Assembly: GCA_003551405.1 (NCBI GenBank)
Contig: PUMO01000161.1
Coordinates: forward strand, 1 to 11,836
Reading direction: 5' to 3'
Origin: Mollicutes bacterium
GTDB taxonomy: Bacteria; Bacillota_I; Bacilli_A; Izemoplasmatales; Izemoplasmataceae
DNA: 11,836 nucleotides
Made by a program: the position numbers and the translations under genes. The notes beneath the pieces are model-generated. The model was given only the letters and a program-made list of their open reading frames with translations. It ran no database searches and had not been told where the DNA came from. Below are positions 1 through 6,210 of this stretch, one piece after another (position 1 is the stretch's first letter; each line of letters starts with the position of its first letter).

Positions 1-222
1 CTTGATGATGACGAAACAAAGCGTGAAAAAACGCGTGAAGCTATGGAGAAATCCCATAGCTTCCTGCGTACAGAACTGGCCAAGCGTGTGAAAATGCGCA
101 AAATGCCAGAACTGCGTTTCAAGTATGATGACACACTTGAAAAAGCCAACCGCATTGAACGCGGGCTTAAAGAAGTGCGCGAACAGGAAAAAAAGAACAA
201 CAACAATGATACTGAAAAATAA
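1..222 (+). CDS. rbfA: Ribosome-binding factor A, C-terminal part (5' end outside window)
   Basis: The reading frame is open from base 1 and ends at TAA 220-222, giving the last 73 residues of a protein that is usually about 115-120 residues long. The segment carries the RbfA C-terminal signature: a helix reading FLRTELAKRV, then MRKMPELRFKYDDTLEKANRIE, matching the family pattern of basic helix, PEL-F-x-D and IE-ending helix of the KH-like fold. RbfA binds the 30S subunit near helix 1 of 16S rRNA and is needed for late maturation and cold adaptation. After the conserved part there is a charged, Asn-rich tail (KKNNNN) ending DTEK. The first 40-odd residues and the start lie upstream. A terminator hairpin begins inside the stop codon. 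In many Bacillota rbfA sits between infB and truB; here uvrC follows instead. Confidence 0.88.
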   Translation, partial: LDDDETKREKTREAMEKSHSFLRTELAKRVKMRKMPELRFKYDDTLEKANRIERGLKEVREQEKKNNNNDTEK

Positions 223-246
223 AAGCGAGCGATCGCTTTTATTTTC
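221..246 (+). terminator. Short intrinsic terminator after rbfA
   Basis: Bases 221-240 form a perfect 8-bp stem, AAAAGCGA pairing with TCGCTTTT, closed by a GCGA (GNRA-type) tetraloop. A T-rich run to 246 follows, interrupted by one A. The left arm overlaps the rbfA stop codon. Four of the eight pairs are A-T and the U-tract is imperfect, so termination is probably partial. Confidence 0.65.
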
Positions 247-252
247 ATTATT

Positions 253-258
253 AAAGGG
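253..258 (+). promoter_or_regulatory. Ribosome binding site of uvrC (decides the start)
   Basis: AAAGGG lies 8 nt before ATG 267. The in-frame GTG at 258 overlaps the last base of this Shine-Dalgarno element and cannot be served by it, so ATG 267 is preferred. No convincing -35/-10 pair fits in the 44 bases between the rbfA stop and this start. Confidence 0.7.
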
Positions 259-266
259 TGCATGCC

Positions 267-2039
267 ATGATTAAAGAAAAGCTTAAAACGGTCCCGCAAA
301 AACCAGGAAGTTATCAAATGATGGATACGTATGGCAACATCATTTATGTGGGCAAAGCCAAAAATTTAAAGAACCGTTTGAGTTCTTATTTTACCGGTTC
401 CCATGATTATAAAACCACCAAGATGCTAACCCATGTGGTGGATTTTACCTATATCGTAACAAGCAGTGAGCTTGAAGCGTTTATTTTGGAACTGGATTTA
501 ATCAAAAAGCATCAACCCCGCTATAATGTCCTCTTAACCGATGACAAGACGTATCCGTATATTGAGATTACACGCGAAAAACATCCCAAACTTATTGTGA
601 CGCGTAACGTCAAAAAGAAACACAGAAATTTGTTTGGCCCTTATACCAATGTCAAAGCCGCACGCGAAACCATCAAGGTGCTCAATAAGCTTTATCCTTT
701 GCGTCAATGTGGACGTCTGCCCGATGAACCGTGCTTATATTATTATTTGGATCAGTGTCTCGCGCCCTGCATTAAACCAGTACAGCAGGAAACCTACCGC
801 GACATTGAAAAAAACATTCGTGATTTTCTTAAAGGTAAAACCAGTCACGTCGTTAGTGAACTCAAAGAAAAAATGCAAACTGCAAGCGACAACTGGGAAT
901 TCGAAAAAGCGAGTGAATATAAATCGATGATTGATGCCATTACGACAACCACAACCCACGAACAGGCGGTTAACTTAAACGACATGGTGGACCGCGATGT
1001 CATTGGTGTTGCCCATGATGACAATCACTTGGCGTTTGCGATTGTCTTTGTGCGCAACGGTAAAATTGCGGCGTCCGATAGAAAAATCATGCCGTATTAT
1101 TCTAATGTAAGCCAAGCCGTGGTTGAATACTTGGCCCAGTTTTATCAAAATTATCCAACCCCCAAGGAAGTCTTCGTCCCCCAAGATGTGAACAAGGACG
1201 AACTTGGCGAACTGATAGACGCTACCTTTCACACCCCCATGCGTGGTGTGAAACGCAAGATTCTGAATATTGCAAACACAAACGCAGAAGACACTCTTGC
1301 CAATGAACAGGCCGCAAGCCAACAAGAATACGATAAAACCTTTGGTGTGCTCGATGCGTTGAGTGAAAAACTTAATGTGCCCACCCCTTATCACATTGAA
1401 GCCTTTGACAACTCCCACACGTTTGGTGAATACCCTGTAAGCAGCATGGTGGTCTTTAAGAATGGCCGCCCAAGCAAACAGGACTACCGCAAATACCGTC
1501 TTGATGAATCTCAAAAACAAAGCGGCGATACCGACCAAATGCGTGAAGTGCTTTACAGGCGCTATCGCCGGGTGTTGATGGATGATCTGAAATGGCCTGA
1601 TCTCATTGTGATTGACGGGGGCATCCAACAAATGAACATTGCTCAAAATGTGCTCCGTGAGCTCAATATGGACATTCCGTTTGCAGGACTTGTTAAAAAC
1701 ACCAAACATAAAACATCTGAGCTGATTGACATGTACGGGGAAACCAAACCCATCGACCCCCACAGCAAACTGTTTCAGTTTTTATCCCACATTCAAGAAG
1801 AAGCGCATCGCTTTGCGATCACTTTCCACAAGGACTTAAGGGAAAAAGGGGTCTATGAGAGTGTGCTTGACACCATCCCAGGTGTTGGGCCTAAAACCAA
1901 AAGCAAACTGCTCAATCACTTTAAGACCATCGATGCCATGAAGCGCGCGAGCATTGATGATTTTAAAGGATTGAATATCAATGAAAAAACCGCAACCAAT
2001 ATTTTGAACGCACTCAAAGGTGATGCCCATGACCATTAA
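267..2039 (+). CDS. uvrC: UvrABC system protein C (excinuclease subunit C)
   Basis: UvrC makes both incisions, 3' then 5', around a bulky DNA lesion once UvrA and UvrB have loaded. At 590 residues it has the usual family length. The N-terminal GIY-YIG nuclease has PGSY at 13-16, YVGKAKNLKNR at 27-37 and the catalytic Glu at about E75 (FILELDLIK). Cysteines 148, 156, 164 and 168 match the four Fe-S cluster ligands, with spacing as I recall it for Bacillus UvrC. A UVR motif that binds UvrB lies near 190-220. The C-terminal RNase H-like nuclease shows D381 (EAFDNSH), D450 (VIDGG) and H514 (EEAHRF). A double helix-hairpin-helix (PGVGPKTKSKLL, GLNINEKTA) occupies roughly 530-585. All key residues are present. 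The ATG is chosen on the AAAGGG site; an upstream in-frame GTG would add three residues. The 3' end overlaps the next gene by 11 nt. Confidence 0.97.
   Translation: MIKEKLKTVPQKPGSYQMMDTYGNIIYVGKAKNLKNRLSSYFTGSHDYKTTKMLTHVVDFTYIVTSSELEAFILELDLIKKHQPRYNVLLTDDKTYPYIEITREKHPKLIVTRNVKKKHRNLFGPYTNVKAARETIKVLNKLYPLRQCGRLPDEPCLYYYLDQCLAPCIKPVQQETYRDIEKNIRDFLKGKTSHVVSELKEKMQTASDNWEFEKASEYKSMIDAITTTTTHEQAVNLNDMVDRDVIGVAHDDNHLAFAIVFVRNGKIAASDRKIMPYYSNVSQAVVEYLAQFYQNYPTPKEVFVPQDVNKDELGELIDATFHTPMRGVKRKILNIANTNAEDTLANEQAASQQEYDKTFGVLDALSEKLNVPTPYHIEAFDNSHTFGEYPVSSMVVFKNGRPSKQDYRKYRLDESQKQSGDTDQMREVLYRRYRRVLMDDLKWPDLIVIDGGIQQMNIAQNVLRELNMDIPFAGLVKNTKHKTSELIDMYGETKPIDPHSKLFQFLSHIQEEAHRFAITFHKDLREKGVYESVLDTIPGVGPKTKSKLLNHFKTIDAMKRASIDDFKGLNINEKTATNILNALKGDAHDH
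2016..2022 (+). promoter_or_regulatory. Ribosome binding site of the exonuclease gene, inside uvrC
   Basis: AAAGGTG, continuing into AT, complements the AUCACC end of the 16S anti-Shine-Dalgarno and lies 6 nt before ATG 2029. The GTG at 2020 and ATG at 2023 in the same frame are part of the pairing element rather than starts. The same AAAGGTGATG string with identical spacing precedes the HAD phosphatase start at 8002. Confidence 0.65.
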
Positions 2040-2898
2040 AGGAAAAATCATACACTATGACGAGCACAGCCGTTTATTAAGTGTCATGACAATGCAGGGC
2101 AAAAAACGCATATATTTACAGCGTGCCATGCATCAGACTCATTTTAAATTCTTATCTCCCGGCATTTTTATTGCGGCGCGCACGCAAAAAGGAGAAGCGA
2201 AACGTAGACGCCGTCATATCCTTAAAGAGATGCTTACCCTCAGACAACCTTCACAAAGGCGCGTGAAAACCCTTTATTCTTACCGCAAAGTCAAAACACA
2301 AACGCGGGATTTCATCAATGCACTGGATTATAAACTGTTTTTGGATTTTGAAATGAGCATGCATCCGTATCATAAAACCAAAAACTTTAAACAAGAACTG
2401 ATTCAGATTGGCTATTTGCTTGAAGACCCTAAGGGCAATATCATAAAGAAATTTTCAAGCTACATTACGCCGAGTAAACACAAAAAACTTACCAAGCGTA
2501 CCACGAAGTTCTTAAATCTCACGCAAGAAGATGTGGATGCAGGCATGCAGTATCATGATTTTTATGTCCATTTTAAAACCTTGCTTGAAACCTACACGCC
2601 TGCGATTATTGTATGGGGCAAAAACGATGCACTCGCGCTCAAGGATTCCTACCGCATCAATAAGGTTAAATCTTTAACCAAATGGACGCGGTTTGTCAAT
2701 TTATTAAAATTGCATAAGAATTATTTCAACATCAAAAATGACCTTGGACTCAAAACCGCCTTTGAAATGTATGGCAATACACTTGAAACCCAGCAACATG
2801 ATGCCTATGAAGATGCATGGATGACCAAGCATGTCTTTGATGCGTTTAAAGCATACCTGAATGACCCTGTTCCTACAGTGAATATCCCGCCCAAATAA
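2029..2898 (+). CDS. DEDDh 3'-5' exonuclease (DnaQ/RNase T-like) with basic N-terminal domain
   Basis: The protein has 289 residues. From about residue 100 it carries an exonuclease fold of the DnaQ/RNase T superfamily: motif I D106-F-E108 (FLDFEMS), a middle Asp at D200 (WGKNDAL) and motif III H257-DAYE-D262, which fits the HxAxxD form of DEDDh enzymes. These four acids hold two metal ions for 3'-5' hydrolysis of DNA or RNA. Residues 1-75 are beta-rich, end in an Arg/Lys cluster (KRRRRH) and resemble a small nucleic-acid-binding barrel; the OB-like reading is my inference. The KinA-inhibitor/KapD-type exonucleases are the nearest match I know for the catalytic part; the N-terminal part I do not recognise. 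The start overlaps the uvrC stop by 11 nt, so the two are probably translated together, which hints at a repair or nucleic-acid processing role. The exact substrate is unknown. Confidence 0.82.
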   Translation: MTIKGKIIHYDEHSRLLSVMTMQGKKRIYLQRAMHQTHFKFLSPGIFIAARTQKGEAKRRRRHILKEMLTLRQPSQRRVKTLYSYRKVKTQTRDFINALDYKLFLDFEMSMHPYHKTKNFKQELIQIGYLLEDPKGNIIKKFSSYITPSKHKKLTKRTTKFLNLTQEDVDAGMQYHDFYVHFKTLLETYTPAIIVWGKNDALALKDSYRINKVKSLTKWTRFVNLLKLHKNYFNIKNDLGLKTAFEMYGNTLETQQHDAYEDAWMTKHVFDAFKAYLNDPVPTVNIPPK

Positions 2899-2920
2899 AG
2901 CGCTGACGCGCTTTTTTTCT
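2897..2920 (+). terminator. Intrinsic terminator of the rbfA-uvrC-exonuclease unit
   Basis: AAAGCGC (2897-2903) pairs with GCGCTTT (2908-2914) around a TGAC loop, and the T-run continues to 2918. The left arm begins within the exonuclease stop codon, as in the rbfA hairpin. Confidence 0.82.
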
Positions 2921-2963
2921 TGTAGGGATGCGCTTAATTGTGTATAATGCAGTTGAGGAGGGG
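2920..2963 (+). promoter_or_regulatory. SigA-type promoter and strong RBS of the galactokinase-like gene
   Basis: A perfect -10 TATAAT (2943-2948) lies 17 bp after a weak -35 TTGTAG (2920-2925, three of six consensus bases). Transcription should begin near 2955. The Shine-Dalgarno GAGGAGGGG spans 2955-2963, 5 nt before ATG 2969, so the leader would be only about 14 nt with the ribosome site at its very 5' end. Confidence 0.65.
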
Positions 2964-2968
2964 TTGGT

Positions 2969-4117
2969 ATGCAAACACTTGAAACACGTCATCAAGCACA
3001 CTTCAATCACCCCCATAATGACACTTATTTTGCGCCCATTCCTCTTAATATTCTGGGAGAGACGGCCGATGTCTTAAAGGGGCCGGTTTTAATTGCGGCT
3101 TATAATGAAGGGCTTCATGCAAGTGTCTCACAACGTGAAGATTTGACGCTTGAAATACACATGGATATTGCGGGCACCAAACATCATATTGAAATGAGTT
3201 ATAACAATCTTGATGTTTATGATAGCACCATCTATGAGCGCTTGATTCGGGCCATGATTAAAAAACTTCAGTATGAAGGCTATAAAGTATTTAAGGGACT
3301 GAATATTACCATTGAAAGTAGCGCGGGTCTCCCAGTTGGCTATTCAGTATATGCGACGCTTGAAGTCCTTTTAATGCATATCCTCACCGCTCAGCATCAC
3401 TTTAAGCTTTCAAAGGAAGCCCAGGTTCGCTATGCGTACTTGGCTGAAAAGTCACTCAATGAACTTCTGCCCACCATTGCCCAGCATTATGCGGTGATGT
3501 TTTGTAAAAACAATCATATTACCCTGCTTGATACCAAAACCTTGGATGCGACCCATTATCCTGTGAATGATTCGGTTTATTTTCTTGGTGTTTTTGTGGC
3601 ACGGCCCAAGTTTTTGATTGATGAAGATTTGGGGAAACAAATTAAAGCCATCGATGAAGCCACAAAGACATTTAAACGCTATCGTTCAATTGATACCCTC
3701 GCTTCCCTTACCTTTAGTGACTTTAACGGACTTAAACACCTGCTCTCAAAACGTAAAACCTTGCCTTATGTTGAACATGTCATGTTTGAACTTGACCGTA
3801 TTGACCAAGCGTCTCACTATCTTAAGAATAATGATTATTTCATGTTTGGCGATGTGCTTGAGCATTCGCATCACTCCTTGTTTGGGCTATATGATGTGGT
3901 CGCGCCCTATCATGAACGCATTGTCAATTACTTAATGGAAAATCATGCGTATGGCGCCCGACTTTGTACGATATCACACAACCAATTTGTGCTCGGTCTC
4001 TTTCACCGCGATGATGCGATCGATAAAGATGCCCTCAGTGAACACATCAGGCGCAGGCACAATAAGCATTTGCATATCGATGCCCTGCATTTTACCAACG
4101 GCATTGCCAATCAATAA
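2969..4117 (+). CDS. Galactokinase-family GHMP protein with eroded active site (possible pseudokinase)
   Basis: At 382 residues this has the normal galactokinase length and order. The N-terminal signature aligns without gaps to APGRVNLIGEHTDYNGG: here APIPLNILGETADVLKG at 22-38, keeping A-P, N27, G30-E31, D34 and G38 but losing the GR pair (I24, P25) and the sugar-contacting His (T32). The ATP-loop GLSSSA is replaced by GYSVYA (124-129), followed by a family-like TLEV. The catalytic-base motif MDQ reads IAQ (170-172), so the Asp is Ala. The C-terminal YGAR (328-331) is family-like, but the glycine-rich GGGFGG run after it is missing. Established knowledge: the Arg and Asp are the phosphotransfer residues of galactokinase. 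I infer either a sugar- or ligand-binding protein without kinase activity or a strongly diverged kinase. There is no galT or galE nearby; it has its own promoter and terminator and an intact frame, so it does not look like a decaying gene. Confidence 0.72.
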   Translation: MQTLETRHQAHFNHPHNDTYFAPIPLNILGETADVLKGPVLIAAYNEGLHASVSQREDLTLEIHMDIAGTKHHIEMSYNNLDVYDSTIYERLIRAMIKKLQYEGYKVFKGLNITIESSAGLPVGYSVYATLEVLLMHILTAQHHFKLSKEAQVRYAYLAEKSLNELLPTIAQHYAVMFCKNNHITLLDTKTLDATHYPVNDSVYFLGVFVARPKFLIDEDLGKQIKAIDEATKTFKRYRSIDTLASLTFSDFNGLKHLLSKRKTLPYVEHVMFELDRIDQASHYLKNNDYFMFGDVLEHSHHSLFGLYDVVAPYHERIVNYLMENHAYGARLCTISHNQFVLGLFHRDDAIDKDALSEHIRRRHNKHLHIDALHFTNGIANQ

Positions 4118-4138
4118 AACATTGTCGGCATTACGATA

Positions 4139-4181
4139 AAAAAAGTGGCGTCCTTCATTTTTGGAAGGTCGCCACTTTTTT
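4139..4181 (+). terminator. Strong intrinsic terminator after the galactokinase-like gene
   Basis: A 12-bp stem, AAAAAAGTGGCG (4139-4150) with CGCCACTTTTTT (4170-4181), is extended past one T-T mismatch by CCTTC (4152-4156) with GAAGG (4164-4168) around a 7-nt loop. The 3' arm supplies the T-run. The matching A-run on the 5' side could also make it work on the minus strand. Confidence 0.9.
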
Positions 4182-4215
4182 GGTTAATCGATATGGATGA
4201 CTATTCAATAATGTT

Positions 4216-4245
4216 TTGTTCATGTCTGCACCGCTACTTTATAAT
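4216..4245 (+). promoter_or_regulatory. Candidate promoter of the metal ATPase gene
   Basis: The gap 4182-4339 is AT-rich and holds several promoter-like elements. The best pair is TTGTTC (4216-4221) and TATAAT (4240-4245), 18 bp apart. A second TATAAT (4268-4273) has only a poor -35 (TTATTC, 4245-4250). A third possibility is an extended -10, TGCTAAAAT (4311-4319), which would give a leader of about 15 nt. The ATPase Shine-Dalgarno is AAGGA (4326-4330), 9 nt before ATG 4340. Which promoter is used cannot be settled from sequence. Confidence 0.45.
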
Positions 4246-4253
4246 TATTCTTA
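4239..4253 (+). promoter_or_regulatory. PerR-box-like palindrome overlapping the -10 element
   Basis: TTATAATTATTCTTA matches the Bacillus PerR consensus TTATAATNATTATAA at 12 of 14 specified positions; the left half-site is perfect. It covers the -10 of the candidate promoter, a typical repressor position. A weaker copy (11 of 14) starts at 4267. Caution: the left half contains the -10 consensus itself, and the HAD gene promoter at 7975 also scores 11 of 14, so chance is a real alternative. Confidence 0.33.
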
Positions 4254-4339
4254 ATTGTAATCTTATTTATAATATTTATGGGCATGGTACTGTTAAACGC
4301 CTTTATTCAGTGCTAAAATAAGACCAAGGATGTGGGATT

Positions 4340-6178
4340 ATGGACATGAAATTATTTCGTGAAACACTCTTTGCGGGCACTGGCCTTGCACTCATTATTA
4401 TCGGACTTATCATACGCGCGACCATCGAGGCCCCGATGGTGAGTGCTCTAGTTTTTGGTAGTGCATTTATCATTGCTGGGTTCTATAAAGCAAAAGAAGG
4501 GGTCCAAAACACCATTGCGGACCGGCATTTAAACGTTGAAATCTTAATGATTCTTGCGGCCCTTGCGGCGTTTATAATAGAAAACTACATGGAAGCGGCC
4601 GTCCTTATCATTATTTTTTCGATCAGCGGGGTCTTAGAATCCTTTGCGAATAAAAAAAGCGAAAAAGAACTTAAGAGCTTGCTAAATCTCGCACCAGAAC
4701 AAGCGGTGAAATATGATGATGGAAAAGAAAGAGTCGTTCCACTCAGTGATGTTAATGTGGGCGATGTACTGATCGTCAAAGTCGGTGAAAAAGTGCCCGT
4801 TGATAGTACCGTCCTACGCGGTCAAAGTGGCATTGACCAATCCGCCATCACCGGTGAATTTGTGCCGGCCCCCAAAGGCGTCGGCGACACGGTGTATGCC
4901 GGTGCGATCAATTTAGAAGGTACCTTGATCATAAAGGCCACTAAAAATCCGGCCAACAGTGTCATTCAAAAAATTGTTAAGTTTGTCAAAGACGCCCAAG
5001 CCGACCAACCCACTCAAGCGACGAAAATAGAAACTTTTGAGCGCTACTATGTGTATGTTGTCATTCTCATGGCCATCCTTTTTATGGTCATTCCGCCTCA
5101 ACTTGGCTGGCTCAGCCAATCGGACGCGCTCTACCGTGGCATCATTGTCCTTGTGGTCGGTTCACCGTGCGCGCTTGTCGCATCGATTGCGCCCGCAGTG
5201 CTCTCAGGGCTTTCCAATGCCTCGCGTCAGCATATTTTAATTAAAGGCGGCTCGATCATGGAAACCCTGACGAGTGTGGACCGTGTCTTTTTTGATAAGA
5301 CCGGTACCATCACGACGGGCAAACCCCGAGTGCATGCACTGCACGTAAGCGGCATCAGTGAACAGCGCGCCAAGCGTGTGCTCGTGACCCTTGAAAGCCA
5401 GTCCACCCATCCAATGGCGCGCGCCATTGTGAATGCGTACGATGTGGCGCCTTATAAAGATGTTTTTACAAAAGAAGTGCCGGGGACGGGCATGACGGGC
5501 ACGATTGAAACATCAGAGTTCAAAGTGGGCCGTTTTGACGGCGCATTTGAAGGTGATTTAAAAACCATTTATGAACGTGAACAGCGCGAAGGAAAAAGTT
5601 CAGTCAAACTGATTGAAAACGATAAGGTGGTTGGTGTCGTGATTTTAACCGATACCATCCGCGAGGATGCACGCGCGACCATGGACGCTCTCAAAGCCCG
5701 CGGCATCACACCCATCATGATGAGCGGGGACACGGTAGAAAGTGCGCGTCCCATTGGTGAGGCGGTCGGCATTGATATCATTGAAGGCGGATGCATGCCG
5801 GATGATAAAGTGACCCTTATTAACCAAGCGCGCAACGAAGGCCACAGCGTTTTAGTGATCGGGGACGGCATCAATGATGCGCCCGCGCTTCAAAAAGCGG
5901 ACGTCGCCATCGCGATGGGGACTGGGACCGATATTTCACTTGAAACCTCAGACATTGTTTTTATAGACGACAAACTGAGCAGTCTAACTTATGTGATGGA
6001 TTTGGCCATCCGCCAACAGCGCATCATCACCACGAATGTCATCTTTTCTGTGAGTGTGATTGTGCTCCTCTTACTGAGCAATGCAGTCGGCATGATGACA
6101 CTGCCAATTGGTGTCTTGGCCCATGAGCTTTCAACCATCCTCGTCATTCTCAATTCCCTTCGTTTGCTTATCAAATAA
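4340..6178 (+). CDS. P1B-4-type heavy-metal translocating P-type ATPase (ZosA/PfeT/CtpD-like)
   Basis: This inner-membrane pump exports a transition-metal cation using ATP. Its 612 residues show the complete P-type cycle: TGE at 171-173 (actuator), phosphorylated D319 in DKTGT, H357-P358 (the HP locus of P1B pumps), and GDGIND at 508-513. Hydrophobic segments lie near 8-26, 32-50, 65-83, 88-107, 234-254, 262-285, 558-580 and 588-610. The metal-site helix reads S275-P-C277, not CPC, and the last helix carries HELST (595-599) followed by N605-S606, close to the HEGGT/NS signature of P1B-4. There is no N-terminal CxxC metal-binding domain and no His-rich tail. Established knowledge: SPC-type pumps move Fe2+, Co2+ or Zn2+; Bacillus PfeT (formerly ZosA) exports Fe2+ under PerR control. 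I infer Fe2+ or Co2+ efflux rather than copper. ATG 4340 is used; ATG 4346 is a less well spaced alternative. Confidence 0.9.
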   Translation: MDMKLFRETLFAGTGLALIIIGLIIRATIEAPMVSALVFGSAFIIAGFYKAKEGVQNTIADRHLNVEILMILAALAAFIIENYMEAAVLIIIFSISGVLESFANKKSEKELKSLLNLAPEQAVKYDDGKERVVPLSDVNVGDVLIVKVGEKVPVDSTVLRGQSGIDQSAITGEFVPAPKGVGDTVYAGAINLEGTLIIKATKNPANSVIQKIVKFVKDAQADQPTQATKIETFERYYVYVVILMAILFMVIPPQLGWLSQSDALYRGIIVLVVGSPCALVASIAPAVLSGLSNASRQHILIKGGSIMETLTSVDRVFFDKTGTITTGKPRVHALHVSGISEQRAKRVLVTLESQSTHPMARAIVNAYDVAPYKDVFTKEVPGTGMTGTIETSEFKVGRFDGAFEGDLKTIYEREQREGKSSVKLIENDKVVGVVILTDTIREDARATMDALKARGITPIMMSGDTVESARPIGEAVGIDIIEGGCMPDDKVTLINQARNEGHSVLVIGDGINDAPALQKADVAIAMGTGTDISLETSDIVFIDDKLSSLTYVMDLAIRQQRIITTNVIFSVSVIVLLLLSNAVGMMTLPIGVLAHELSTILVILNSLRLLIK

Positions 6179-6181
6179 AAG

Positions 6182-6205
6182 ACGCCGCAGAAATTTCTGC
6201 GGCGT
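6182..6205. terminator. Bidirectional terminator between convergent ATPase and RNase J genes
   Basis: Bases 6182-6205 are a perfect 24-base palindrome: arms ACGCCGCAGAAA and TTTCTGCGGCGT. The central AAATTT probably forms the loop over a GC-rich stem of about 9-10 bp. T-rich sequence follows on the plus strand (to 6213, interrupted) and a T-run follows on the minus strand (complement of AAATAAAAG). It fills nearly all of the 32-base gap between the two stop codons. Confidence 0.88.
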
Positions 6206-6210
6206 TTGCT

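Noticed and set aside
229..236. GCGATCGC, identical to the HIP1 palindrome of cyanobacteria
   Set aside because: It is a single occurrence explained by the terminator hairpin, and the genes here are not cyanobacterial.
258..266. GTG at 258 as the uvrC start
   Set aside because: It overlaps the AAAGGG ribosome site; ATG 267 has ideal spacing and the family N-terminus fits it.
975..1763. Long minus-strand open frame of 262 codons opposite uvrC
   Set aside because: It lies wholly inside a gene with every uvrC motif intact, has no ribosome site I can see, and its product is a low-complexity shadow of uvrC codon usage.
3618..3935. Plus-strand open frame of 105 codons within the galactokinase-like gene
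   Set aside because: It is out of frame with a continuous 382-residue protein that shows family-like start and end motifs; it has no motif of its own.
2969..4117. Galactokinase-like gene as a decaying pseudogene
   Set aside because: The frame is full length with no stops or shifts, and promoter, ribosome site and terminator are all strong, so selection for a changed function is more likely.
4267..4281. Second PerR-like box
   Set aside because: It matches only 11 of 14 positions, the same as the unrelated HAD promoter, with most matches coming from the TATAAT core; it is not listed as a separate operator.
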